Shown here: piece by piece, positions 1 through 12,567 of the stretch | How the letters are laid out: the number at the start of each line of letters is the position of its first letter | How positions within the stretch are numbered: position 1 is the first letter of the stretch | Program-made: the position numbers and the translations under genes | Notes under the pieces: generated by a model | The model's input: only the letters and a program-made list of their open reading frames with translations | Databases searched by the model: none | What the model was told of the DNA's origin: nothing | DNA from: Brugia malayi | Taxonomy: Eukaryota; Nematoda; Chromadorea; Rhabditida; Onchocercidae | Assembly: GCF_000002995.4 (NCBI RefSeq) | Contig: NW_025062478.1 | Span: 5,742,001-5,806,000, forward strand | DNA: 64,000 bases | Direction of reading: 5' to 3'

Positions 1-1311
1 AAATTTTATTGCTTGTTTATAACAAGGAAATTTCATCAGCCTGGAAATTTCAATAATGGAAATTTTTTGTTAATAAATAATTACATCGTTGAAGCATTCA
101 AAGGGATGTAGTATGAAGAACGTCAATCTCTTGAGAGCCAGTTTATAACCATGCGGAAATTTTACAATGAATAATCTATTCGTTGATCACATCCTTCCAT
201 GTTGACTTAGATTTTACTGTAATCTTGAAGTGCAAACCTTCATTGACTCTGCAATTATCTTCGACTTTTGAAAACATACATTAGTAGGTCTGCGTGATAT
301 ATGAAAGAGTGCAGTTTGAGATGAGTACATAGATAGGATTGAAATGTTTACTGCGCAGTACTACTTCAATGTAAGAATTTTAACATATGTAAATCTACCA
401 ACGGACTTTACCGTTGCATTTATAACACACAGCAAAGCAAACATTGCTGGTTGATTTTGGTGTGGAAGTTGCGAAAAAATTTTGTTCGTATGATCGAGGA
501 GGAATTCTGTAGCTCCAAGATTATAGAATGATGAGAAAAAAAGAAGTGGATGAAAAGATCTTCAATATATCCTGCATATATTTCTGTGTTTCACATATAT
601 TTCTGGATTTGATTTCATTTTTTCACCGTAAACGAAAATTTTTGTGCTTTGCAAATGGGAGTGGGGAGTAAAAGAGTTAGCGAGCAATTTCTCTTCCAGA
701 CATCCTTCCTGAAATTTTCAAGTCCGGAAGGGTGTTAAGGAAATAAGTTGTTTAAAATCTGGCTGTTCAGGTAAAAAAGATTTTTAGTTAAATAGCAATA
801 ACGATCAACTAATGAAGTTAGTGTGCTGAACTTCTTGTTGATTTTCATAGTATTCACTGTGTTCAGAACGAGAGATCAAGAGTACTTAAGGTGAATTGTT
901 GTAAAGTGAATTTGCGAGACTAAACGGGAAACAGCGAAGAAGGTGGAGTTCGAGTTGTGCGATACGGCATAGCTGGATCACCTTCACCTTCATTCATTTC
1001 ACCACTTAAATGTGGAAGCAATGGCTTCTCTTCTTGCCAATGGTTTGTGGACATTTAAAAAGCATCCTTCGCTCTTTTTTCCTTGTTTTTTGAGTTTATT
1101 TTCTCTCCAGCTTCATGCTTCTTTCAATTTCATTAGCTTTTCTAAAAATTTCATTTTTTTTTGTAAATTTACAGTTGCCCATAACTTGTCTCGCCGTCTG
1201 TCTCACTTTCTTTTTCAATAATTTTACTATTATGCCAGCAACTTCAATTTTGATTGCTTAATTTTTTCGTTTTTACTTTTTCCCAGTTGATAGAAAACAG
1301 TATTTCAGTTT

Positions 1312-1345
<34 letters not shown>

Positions 1346-4300
1346 ACACTAACGGAGCTGAAGAATGCTGTTCTAAATGATTTTCTTCTTCAATAAACTC
1401 ATAAAGTTTTTGAAAATTTTCATATCATGTATCATAAACCAGCTTCTTCAGTGATATTCTCTTACTTTTGTTTACCAGTCCTCTACTTTCGTTTCTTTCC
1501 TGCTAAGCTTCTTCATCAATACAAATAAAAAGTATTCGACGATGTGTTTTGAATGCATTAGCGTTTTTCTAAACTGATGCAAAGCAAACTGAACAGAAGA
1601 AGTTTGCATATAGTACCAACTTTGGTTCCGTACTGCACATACACAAATTATCATAATGAACTATTTGATAATAAAGGTAAGTTACCTGACTAAATCGCTT
1701 GTTTGCTTAATTCGTATTTAAATAATGTTTACATGTAGAGTAGTCAATTCTTTTAAAAGCATCCAGTCCATCTTGTTGTAAGAAGTATTCTTTAATGAAT
1801 ATTTTCGATTTGTGTTGACGATAAAAACAGTTTAATGTTACAATTCTTTTCCAGATATTTCATCCTCTATGATAAAAAGGACCGAAGATGTTTGTAATAA
1901 TTGTTAATTTCATTTATTAGATTTCGTTTTCCGCTTAGTTCACGGTTTGGCTTGCGATAAAAAGTTCAGAGATGATTTACACATCTTCATTAAACAACTG
2001 AAATTCAGTAATTAGATTTGTGTGTAGAGAGAAATTTGTTCAATCCATTGATTAATTAATTGTACATTTAATTTTGTTTGATTTAAATGCATTTAACAGT
2101 TAATCTTCAAATAACAAAAATTTTCCGAATGGCTTCTTTGTCTCGGGGCAGCAATTCATTATCTGCGAGCAGAAGTCGAAGAAAACCATTGTTCATATAT
2201 ATATGTATATCTTTGTACTTCTTTCAAACTTTCCCGAAAATCCGAAATTAATAAAATGAATTGTGGAGGAAGTAGTAAGTAGAGTAAGCAATCATCTATT
2301 CAGAAAAGCGACTCCAATTCAGCAGAGCGCTCCAACTTTTCGTCTTTCGTTGAAACCCAGTCTTCATTTTATTTCATACTACTGTCAACGGTACATAATT
2401 TAAACTACTATACACAAATTTTGTATAATATACATTTGTATTTCAACCGGATTTAAATCCAGTGATTGTATATAAATTGAAGAAGTATTATCGTCACATG
2501 TGCTTCACTCAAACTCATTTGTTTGTTTTGTTGGAATACGTTCACTGCTGGTTAATTTATGACTAAGTTCTTACTTTGAATCTTTTACAGTGAAGTTTGC
2601 TTATGTACAATAGGGTAAGAAGGCTTATGATAACAAATACCGCGATTTCCTCTAACAGTCTATCCAAAACTCAACGAATGAATTGGCCATTGGCTTTTCA
2701 GATATTCGAAGATAGCATGGTCATTTTCAACATTTGAATTATTTTATTGCGATCGAGCTGTTCTTTGACAATACAGGCCTATGAAGTGATCAAGTGAGCT
2801 ACTCTGGCTGTTCTACTACAGTGTCTGTCCTATAACTGCATTAATAACTAAATAATTTAAAACAAAGCAAGAGTCTTCAAGACGAGAGAAAAGAAAGATA
2901 GGGCGGAAAAGGTCGTCGCTACGAGAAGTGCCTTTTATAGCGTTGTTTGAATGCTAATCTTCAATATTTGATAATTTTCCAAACTAAATTATGTTTTGCC
3001 AATTATGCATGTTTGATCATTTAGTCTGTGCTTATTGCAGTTGACAGATTGATAAACTGATTAAGATTTTTTAAGTGATTAATCTCACCGATATGGAATA
3101 GAAGATAACAAGAAGGATCAATAGGAAAATGAACGTAGAAAGTTGTGATCCCTGATAAATTAGCATTAGCAGTAAGAAATGTCGGAACTTTTGAGATGAG
3201 GAAACATTGTATCCTGTAGGGAGATGCACTTTATTTGTCACTCCAGCATATAATAATCAGTACTTACGGTCAATTACTTAATTCTTTTGTCAAGTTTATT
3301 TGACAACAGTTGTCAAACTTATTCTGTTTAAAGACATTTCCCTTATCCCGGCCTAGTTTTGTGCACTTTTTGCAAGTGTTTAACCTTCTATCTTTCGTCC
3401 CGTTATATCTCAACTATTAATCTCTGTAAAAACACAACTGATCGATAATTTATTATTAGAGATAAAATAAATACCATGCCTGTTTCTATGATATCTTTGT
3501 TAAGGCTTTATTTTCAAACTTAGAATTACCTAATCTTTTTCAATAAAAAAGATTAGATGAATATCAGAAATATATCGATTCTTTCACTCAAGATTTGGAC
3601 AACAAGCAGCATTTGCATTTCGAAGTCACCTTAATTACTTGCCTTTAAAATGAGAAGAAAGACAGGTTGACAGCAAGGCAAAAACTTATTCTGCCAGAGT
3701 AATCTATCGAAATGAAGATTTTATCATTATTATTCTCTCTTGGACTAATGATATGCAAATGAAAGATATCTAGTAAACAAAGTAGCTGTTTGTAAATTAT
3801 ATTATCTTAAACCGTTCAGATTTGTATGCAATACATGCAAAATTGTACATGTGGAATAAAAGTTTAATAAGATGATTTTATGCCATAAGTTCCTGGCATT
3901 AACTTCAGATATATTTTTTGAAGAAATGCATTTGCACGACACGTCATGCCCACTAGAGTTTATTCATTTTCTAGAAAACAAAGTGTTCAAAATGAACCTT
4001 ATCCTTTTGTCCAATCTGCTTCTTCCACCTCTAGCTTTTTAGCTTTCATATTATTCTATTTAAACTTTCTGGTTCAGATATTGATTTTAGTCAGATAGAC
4101 AAACACTGTCCCTAACATCCATCGATACATATTTCACTGCTTATTCATTGAACTATGTTGTATACCGTTGAGCAGTACAATTAAGAAACTTCTCCTAAGT
4201 AAGGATCGTTCTTAAGGATCATCCAATTTGCCGACATAACATTAAAAATTAGCTAAAATATTCATTAGGTAATAGATAGCTGATAGGAGCATGATAGGTA

Positions 4301-5052
4301 GCAGTGTTTGAAGTTGAATAAAAAGCTGTATTCCACTTCTCTACATTGAGTATCTTTTTTGTGTTTTTTATTGAAAACATTTCTGTTGATTAGTCAGGTC
4401 AATTCTTGCATCATTTTTCATTACAAATATTTTAACTGATAAAAACATATAGGAATCGATGAATTATTTGTTATTTGCAAGAGTTTTTATAAAGTTTTGA
4501 TTTTTGATAGAGATGGCTCTACGTTTATATGAAAATTATGGAAGCATTTTCTTGATAATTATCTGAATCTGCAACATCAATAACGAAACAAAAAATAAGT
4601 ACCTGAAATTTTCACGAGGATCGCAAGCTGAACCGACTTTCATGAGAATATTTTTTGGACTTTTGACTTGTTTAGATCTACCAAAGCTCATCTCGTTTAG
4701 ATGTTACATTAATTAGTTTTTGGAGATCTATTGTACCAAATAACAGTCCTTACCTTAACAATAATTTTGCTAATATAATAACATTTAAAATAATTTTTCT
4801 AGTTGCTAAGGCGCATTTGTGCTTATATTCATTCATTCCCTCAAACATTTGTCAAAAACATGGTTGTGTAACATAGGAAATAGTTGTTTACCACAACAAT
4901 GATGTTTTATTGATCTACTGTTTCCCGATATGTCTCAGCTGTAAATCATAATAGCAATTTTTGTAAAATATTCTAAAAACTAGAAATTGCTCGGAAATGT
5001 TGCGAACAATTTAATTTTCCATATCCTTAGAAAATAATTTTGTAGTGTAAAT
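1..5052. other. Long stretch without a supported gene
   Basis: No run of phase-compatible exons and no recognisable protein was found on either strand. The region is AT-rich with many short frames that look random. It holds a T30 tract at 1315-1344 and a short 9-base inverted repeat around 3300. A start codon at 1021 followed by a GT could belong to an upstream 5' exon of the tropomodulin gene at 5053, but nothing proves it. Missing N-terminal tropomodulin exons, if they exist, should lie here. Confidence 0.5.
1315..1344. repeat. T30 homopolymer
   Basis: An uninterrupted run of thirty T. Its length may be affected by sequencing error. Confidence 0.9.
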
Positions 5053-8000
5053 ATGACGATGTCTCAGCGAAACGATATGATGACGGATGCCGATTTAATG
5101 GATGCAATTCAAGCCCTTGGAGAGCAAGAACAGAACGATGAAGTGAAAGAATTATTGAGTAAATTGTTTATTTTTGATGAAAGTGAAAATTACTTTATGC
5201 CATCGAATTATTCAGTGTTAAGTTTTCAAAAGTTACTCATAATTTACTTTCTCGAAAGTCACTAATATATAGTAAAGTGAACTATCGAGTAGGGACTTGT
5301 TTCACAAATGATTTTTACTAAGAGACTTTTTCTTTTTTCTTTAAACTAAAAATTTTCCCACCTGATTTTTTTGATAGATTAAATGAATATGAGCAATTGA
5401 TCGAAAACTGAATTCGGAATTGGTTTAATTCAAGTCTTCGGAAATAAATTTTCTTTACTGTCCCATGCACTTTTATGTTTGTGCTATAGCTCTGCTTCCT
5501 TATCTTCCTTATTATTTTAGCCAATTTTATTTTTTTGTAGGAATAATTGGGAAATTAAACAGTGTATTTTTGGCCGAAAATTATTTGTTCATTTACAGAG
5601 ATGATGAGTGATAATCGTATAATAAGTTGGGAAGAAGCGGAACAAATTATGGGTTGCAACACGTATAAAGGCCCTGTCAAATCTTCATTACCTCCACAAA
5701 CCAGGCCTATGGAGCCAGATAATGACACTGATGTGGACTGGTCAATACAGCAGTTACAAATGGATGACCCAAAACTGAAACAAGTTAATTTAAACAACAT
5801 GAAAGTGAGGTTTTGCGTTAATTTATTTATAAATTTTCTAAATTACTAGTTTTATAGTTCAGAGAGTTCGAAGAATTTGTGTGGCATAATTGAATCAAAT
5901 GACGCAAAGCTTTTTTATAATTTGCTCTTAAAGTCTTCAACATACTTTTTTTTTTGCTTAAAACATTTTTTACGATCAACAAGCAAATTAAATTCTTAAT
6001 GTCTAAAACTAATTTTATGATGATCTAAAAATTAGTAAGCCGACAATTATGTTACAGCGCACACCCATTCCACAGCTGAAACGACTTTTATCTGCAATAA
6101 AAAATAATACACATCTGGAGAAAATAGCACTCGCCAATATGGGTTTGTATGATAACGATTGTGAGGCAGGTTTAAAATTTTAAGGCTTTTGAATTTATAA
6201 CTTATTTCAAGATTTAAAGAGTGTCTAAAATCCTTTCGAGAGTTATTCTATTTCACTCAATCAGATTGAGTGAAATAGAATAACTCTCGACTTGACTTGG
6301 CACTTTTTCCAAGCTTTGATCTTTGTTTGATAAATCATAAAATCAGAATTGGAAAAAGTCACTTTGAGAAGTATGCAAATTAAGAGCAATTATATGCATT
6401 ACAGCCTATATTTGATGTGGTAGCAAGCAATACTACACTAAAATCTATCAATTTGGAAACAAATTATCTTAGTGGTGATTTTTTTGCGCGTTTATTTAAA
6501 GCAGCTTTAGTAAATCAGACACTTGAAGAAGTAAAAGCTGTTAACCAGGTTCATTTTTCATTCACTAATAATTTTTGAAAAGATTTTTTCTGAAAAAAAT
6601 ATTCAACATATATGATTTCTTTATGAAGTCCAACCAAATTGTTTTGAAAGTTATTTTGACCTAAATTTTGATCTATCAACTGCTTTAATAGCTGTAAATG
6701 GATAAATCTGAAAATATGAAAAGCATTTATATATTGATCTGAGAAGTACTGCGGAACTATCTAATTATTTAGACATGTATAATCAGCAGTCATATTCTGA
6801 ACTTCTTTCCATCTCCTTATTTATTAGGCAGATTATCAGTCTTTATGCTAACAGAGCCGTTCATTAATTTCGGAATCTTCGATTTCTTGCTTCTTTAGAT
6901 GTTTGTTGTTCAGGGTGTTACATTTGCTACCACAGCTGAAAAGGAGATCATCGATGCGGTATTTCAAAATAGAGGCTTGACAAAAGTATCAATTAATCTT
7001 CGATTGCCAGAAGGTCGACATAAAATCGAAAACGCATTAATTAGAAATCAAGAAATAAGTAATCTTTTTTACTAGCAGTTATAAAAAATGTTTTGGTAAG
7101 ATGAAAAATAATTAGAAAACTATATGAATTGATTGTAATGCAGAATATCAATGTCAGGGCTTTTAGGGATCGCTAATACATCTCCTCTATTTCTTCCCTA
7201 TTTCTTCCTTGTTCAACTTTTTCTCATGGTGATCTACTCAGGAATGTTTGAATACTTAAAAATCAATGAATCTATCAGTTACATATGTTTTGCTCTGAGA
7301 ACGACAGGATGAATCTCTTTGCAATATTGACATTTCACTTTCTTGAGCATAAATCTTACCTTTTATTATTGTCATATTATTGTCGGAAATCTAGAACTAG
7401 TCGACAGATAAAATGAAACCGAGTAAATGGAAAAAAGTTATTTCTGGGAATAAATAGTGTTAAGTGTAATTATTACATCATGTTGATCTTTATGAAACTG
7501 AAATATTATTAAAGGAAGAATACTGAGGCGTCAAGCAGCTGAAGAAGCAGAAGCGAAAAAGAGAACTGAAGAAGTTAATAAATTGGTCGTTAAGCCAGAA
7601 ATGCAATCTGGAAAACTTCAGCCGATGAAACCTGCCATTTTGGAAAGTACATTGCAAGCACCACTCGCAAAAAAACAACCACCTCGTATTGTTGGAAATT
7701 CTGGAAACGATTCAATTAATGCCACTAGCAATTTATCGAAGGCACCTTTAACTGAAAAAAACAACAAATCACTCGGAAAAACAACTGAACCAATCGAATC
7801 TTTCTCTAGAGTTGATCCAGTGAAAATCACAACATCAAAAAAGACAGGGATTAAAAGAGCGTCCACAAAAACAAAAATGATTGATACTAATGTGGACGAA
7901 ACATTTGGAAAAGCAAAATCAAAGAAAACAGTATCAAAGAAGATCTCTCTGGAACAAGCAGTTCCGGAAATAGAGTTAAGTACAGAAGAAGTGCTCAGAA

Positions 8001-8652
8001 AGGTTTGTATTTCTACTTAATTAATGGGCTTCAAATATTTTGAATCTCCTTAAACATCAACTGATAGTCAGAAATTTTTAACAGCTGATGTATTGAATTT
8101 ATCGGTGTCGTGAGCTTATTTTCGGAAGATGGCATTTTAACATTAAGTAACAAAATTCAAATTTTAGGTTATTTTTGTAGAAACTATTTTCAGCTTTCCC
8201 TACCAAGAAAATCTTCACCTACTGTAAGAGAAAGTTCCGCTCCTTTTGGAACCAATGAAGCAGCTGCTGCTATATCCGCAGATTCCACTCTTTCAAGATG
8301 GCAAGACAAACCATGCGATAATTTGATAACGAGCAACAATGCCATAATGCCAGGAGAAGAAGAAACGGACCACACTGTACCAGTGCGAAACAGCAATCAG
8401 CATTTCGATAAGAAATCTGCAGGATTGGTGAACAGTACTCGAAATTCTTCTCTAGTCCCTCCAGTTTTTCTTGTTGCTGAACAGAAAATTGGCTCAGTAA
8501 AGAGGAATTTCTCGATTCCATCAAAAAGGAATTCAACAGAACAAGAGAAAATTACTGCGAAACTTGATGAACTGAAAAAATTTTCACTGCGTTCCAGTCC
8601 CTTTAATCCACCAATACCAGTTTATCCTTTGAAAAGAGAAAGTAATTCATAA
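5053..8652 (+). CDS. tmd: Tropomodulin-family protein with long C-terminal extension
   Basis: Exons 5053-5158, 5599-5804, 6058-6165, 6405-6548, 6914-7058, 7515-8002 and 8194-8652 give a phase-consistent 551-residue protein. Residues from about 80 to 240 match the leucine-rich cap of tropomodulins: DPKLKQVNLNNMK, then repeats with KSINLETNYLSGDFF, then INLRLPEGRHKIENALIRNQ. Tropomodulins cap actin-filament pointed ends with tropomyosin, in muscle and membrane cytoskeleton. Two oddities stand out. The usual N-terminal tropomyosin/actin-binding half is mostly absent, the protein starting close to the linker before the repeats, so upstream exons may be missed. After the cap comes an extension of about 300 residues, rich in Lys, Ser and Thr, low complexity and ending in a proline-rich PFNPPIPVYP segment. 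The intron 6166-6404 needs a GC donor. The family call is firm; the N terminus is not. Confidence 0.9.
6166..6404 (+). other. GC-AG intron in tropomodulin gene
   Basis: The exon ends GAG and the intron begins GCAGGT. The next exon starts after TTACAG at 6405 in the frame PIFDVV. The GT donors nearby (6161, 6170) would both shift the frame into a stop. Cutting before GC at 6166 gives CEPIFDVV, which continues the leucine-rich repeat as expected for tropomodulins. GC donors are a known minor class; this one is inferred from reading frame only. Confidence 0.75.
6236..6290. repeat. Perfect palindrome, 27-base arms, 1-base centre
   Basis: Inside a tropomodulin intron, bases 6236-6262 are the exact reverse complement of 6264-6290, with a single A at 6263 between them. 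A second foldback follows, with 11-base arms (ACTTTTTCCAA and its complement) within about 6303-6361. In RNA the 27-base arms would form a long hairpin with almost no loop. Confidence 0.95.
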
Positions 8653-9928
8653 TCATTTGAATTTAATTAAATTTTACATTTTAGTCCAGAATTCAACTTT
8701 CTCTTTTCATTTCTGTAATCAATATAACATATTCTTTTACTTTAAAATAACTTTGCATACTTGTACAAAGTATATGAAAATGTTTGTCTATCGTACATTA
8801 TTAAAAGTGTATGAACTTGCCGATTTACTTTTTGCACTTATGAAGAAGATTTTTATTGGTCTTTCGTAATTTTTGTCACCTGAGCCATTCATCAAATCCA
8901 TTTTAAATTAAAAAATTGGATAAGAATTTGAATAATTTATGGATGCTTTCTGCATTTTTCGACACTTTGAAAATACTGAAAGGCAATATCTATAAAAATA
9001 GTAATTTGCAATTAATTTCTGCATATTTTAGCACCATTATAACATTTCTGATTCCACATAACTTTCTTCGATTAAATGCTGCCAAAAACAACCTTGATTT
9101 TACATCATCTTACAATTCTTAAATTAATTAAATATAAGTCGTAATTGGTTGATTCAAATAACCTAATACCATTTTTTATGGACTAGATTGATAAAGTTTA
9201 TAATGGACCTCATTTTGAAAAGTTTGCTCAAAATATTTTTTTTGTTTTCCGGTGCATTGCAATTAAAATTCAATGGTTTTATAGCATATATAAGGAAAAT
9301 TCCTTCATAACTTTAAAAAGGAATACAGCAGTTAGAATAATCCAACATTATAAACGATTAGATCTCCCGCAGAATGTAAATCAATCTTTTAATGTATCTC
9401 TCAAATATTTCTTCAAGCTTCTTTTTTATCAGTAATTTGATATAAGTAAGATAGCTACTCGAAAAAGAAAACAATTTGCTAACATCCTCTATTACATCGT
9501 TTAAAGTATATTGTTACCTTTCATTAGCATCATTCCTTTTTTATCCATGTTTCACTCGCATATTTCATTAATTCACTTTTTATGAAAATGTATTTTTACT
9601 GCGCTTAAGTTGATTACTTCAGAAAAAAGTTCCAAAAAATCTCGCTTACCATTTAGAAATTGAAAATTATGACGTATAAAAGAATCATTACTGGAAGAGA
9701 TGACACCATTGATTCATTTTTTTGATTTTGAGGGTAGTCGCTCTAAAGAGTCGTCTAAAGAGGTGAATTTATATGAGTGAAAATTGTTTTTTATGCATAT
9801 ATATATATAAGTTGTCAAAATATAAGTTGCACTTTCATATTTTCTTTTTTTAGTTAATTTTGAGACTGTTAGATTTATTAGTTTTTTCTTCAATTTGTTC
9901 ATTAAATTTCTCTTTTTTTTAAGATAAA
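8653..9928. other. Intergenic, no gene seen
   Basis: AT-rich spacer between the tropomodulin stop and the next start on +. Short frames here have no convincing exon structure. A TA run lies near 9798-9810. Confidence 0.5.
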
Positions 9929-12567
9929 ATGACGAAAGAGCATATAATGATTGAATGGCGCAAGCAACGTAAAGTGACAGTATCACCAAGCGAAATAGGC
10001 CAGAGACCGCTTTATGATAGCAGAACTAATTTAGATGAATATCAGCCGTCTGCAGAGCCTGGTGAATGATACCTTTTACTTTTCTGTCTTGTATTTTTAC
10101 AAGCAATCTTTCTTTTCATTAATTTTGAATTTAGTAAATGGGAAAATCTTGTCAATTTGATCTTTTACAGCTTTTTTTGCAAATGAATCAGTCATTTGTT
10201 GTAAGCATGGCCGTAAATGCAAAGAAAACTACAGTCGAGTAAGAATTGCCTCTAACATATATAATTTTTGTCGTATCAAATTGCTTTAGTTGAGAGTGAA
10301 TAGTAGCATATTGATAGTGTTCTTAGACGACTACTCTGTAACTAAGCAAACCGGAAGACACGGACAAATCGGAACCAAAAAGAACAATATTCTTTTTGAA
10401 GTGCTATTTATTATCTTGGAACTATCGAGCAAAATGAATTTATATAATTAATTATTGATTATCATTGTTATCATATTTATTTCTGTCGAAGACCGATTGA
10501 TGTCTTGACATCGTTCTCTTTTCGTAAGAGGTCTTAGTGGATATCTACAAACAAGTCTGAAATCTTCCATTATCAATGCAATTTTCAGAAATTCGACAAG
10601 AAGAAAATTTCTTCATTATGGCCGATATCTGAACTACTTGATTGGGTTGGCCAAGCCCCTAATCTGGTATTAAATTTAATTGCAAAAAAAAAATCTGTTT
10701 ACAGAAACTAATGAGATATTAATCTTTAAAAGTTAATGACAAAGAAAAAATTTCCGTCTAAGGCTACAGATCACAATTTTTTTTTGAGAGAAATTTTCAT
10801 TTTACCCGTCCTAAATATTGATGTTGGAGATGAAAAATACATCAAGTTCAACTACTTTGAAGTCAAAAAAAAGCTATGCAGTTAGTAGGTAAGAAACATT
10901 CTGCTCACATTAAATAATATACAAATTGATTCTAGCAAATTTCTGTTTAATTTTTAAATATGTAATTGCCTACAGTAAGATACAAAAGAAAATGAAATAT
11001 TCTCAATTTCCATCACCTTTTCATACTAAACTTTTATCATTAAGAATACAAATAACTACAAAAAAGTAAATCTTTGACTAAAATTTCATCAAAGTGATCT
11101 ACACAATCAAATCAATGATGAATTTAGTCAACCCAATGATCGGCACAGTGGACACATGAATAATCAGTATGACAACATTTCTATAAAATGTGGTGATTTA
11201 CTGACAAAGTCAATCGTAATCGTTCATTTTTACTTTTATCTTCTTTAACTGCAATTCATTTTACAATCAAACTTCATATAAACTATTACCATCCAAGCAT
11301 TAATACTTCATATAAACTATTACCATCCAAGCCTTATTCTGTAAATATTCATTAGAAAACATCAAATAATGAATCGCTTTTCCAACAAAAACCACTGCAC
11401 AAAAACAATGCTGCGCAGATGTGCCCAGAAAATGTTTCGAAACTGAAAGTTCTATACAGGTCAAGCTATTTGTCTATCTTTAATTATCTCTTTCACTTTC
11501 CATTAATGCATTATTCGGTTATTTCTGAATAAAATCTGATGCCGTGTGCCATTGGTTCACAATGATTTCTTTATCGATATTTCTATTTTCAGCTTCTATC
11601 TTGGACAAAGATCTAGATCAGCTTCCATTCCACTAACAGAGATTCCCCAAAATTTTGGTTTATATCACGAAGTGAAACCATAACTCTATTATTTACCTAT
11701 TAGATAATCAAATTATTTTTGGATAATTCTAGTAAATTCAATATTTAAGCAATAAAGTTGTGAAATCGATCATAAAATCATAAGATTAAACTATATCACT
11801 TCATTCCTTATGCTTTAAAACAGAAATACGAAAATAGAGAACTTCAGCTACCAGAAGATGTCAGCAATCTAGATAATTTGAAACATTACGCTTCTCTAAA
11901 CATCGTTTTCGTAAACAACGATTTGGAATACAGGTATTTTATATCATCATATAACCGAAGAAAGCATATGAACACGGAAAAATGTATTTCAATTCCTTTT
12001 CCTGGATTCCACTGCTGTAATTATTGAAGACAAACTGTAGATTTGTAAACAAAAAGTTTTGCAAATTTAAGGATATTGCTGAAGCAAATGTAGTATTTAC
12101 ATACTTGAGAATGATATATAACTAAGGCATCTGCCGATACAAGAAGGTTTCGTAGACGGGAAACGAAGGCTGTTTGTAAAATGTGGTAATAAAAATATCC
12201 TGCCATTCAAGAAGCTCGAACACCTAGTCCAACATTACGCCAACACGTTCGCATATATCGATAGGTTTGTGATAAGTATGTACAATACTGCCGCCTATTA
12301 CCGGATGAGGAATCAAACCATCCGAAATATCGGTTTTTCAACTATTTCCTTATAACCATTTCCCGCAGTATTCTCAGCACAGAACTGCACACAAATTGTA
12401 TAAATGATACATACTTGTGTTTTTTTAATAGGATGCTTCAAACAGAAGACACCATATCATATACAACCACTCACCTTCAACTGAATTTAGAACATTTTAG
12501 CCAAGGTCGAAGATGCCGTTTTCCTGATAATCCAATTGAAGAACCGACTCACAAGCATATCATTTGA
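9929..12567 (+). CDS. Unrecognised small multi-exon protein, weak SH2-like end
   Basis: Six exons, 9929-10061, 10171-10238, 10589-10666, 11824-11933, 12127-12264 and 12432-12567, join without a phase conflict to about 187 residues. The poly-pyrimidine tract and AAG just before the start would suit trans-splicing. The N terminus is basic (MIEWRKQRK), followed by a Cys-rich bit (CCKHGRKC). The segment GKRRLFVKCGNKN and then FKKLEHLVQHY resembles the last strand and helix of an SH2 domain, but the phosphotyrosine-binding FLVR motif is not visible, so this is at most a degenerate SH2 fold. There may be one more exon in the 1.2-kb intron 10667-11823. The function is unknown. A likely poly(A) signal AATAAA lies at 12651-12656. 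Confidence 0.55.
11271..11332. repeat. 34-base direct repeat, about 1.8 copies
   Basis: The 28-base block beginning ACTTCATATAAACTATTACC at 11271 recurs exactly at 11305. It lies inside the longest intron of the small orphan gene at 9929-12567. Confidence 0.9.

Noticed and set aside
1012..1221. 69-residue frame on + rich in Phe and Ser
   Set aside because: It is driven by T-rich sequence just before a T30 run; no family likeness.
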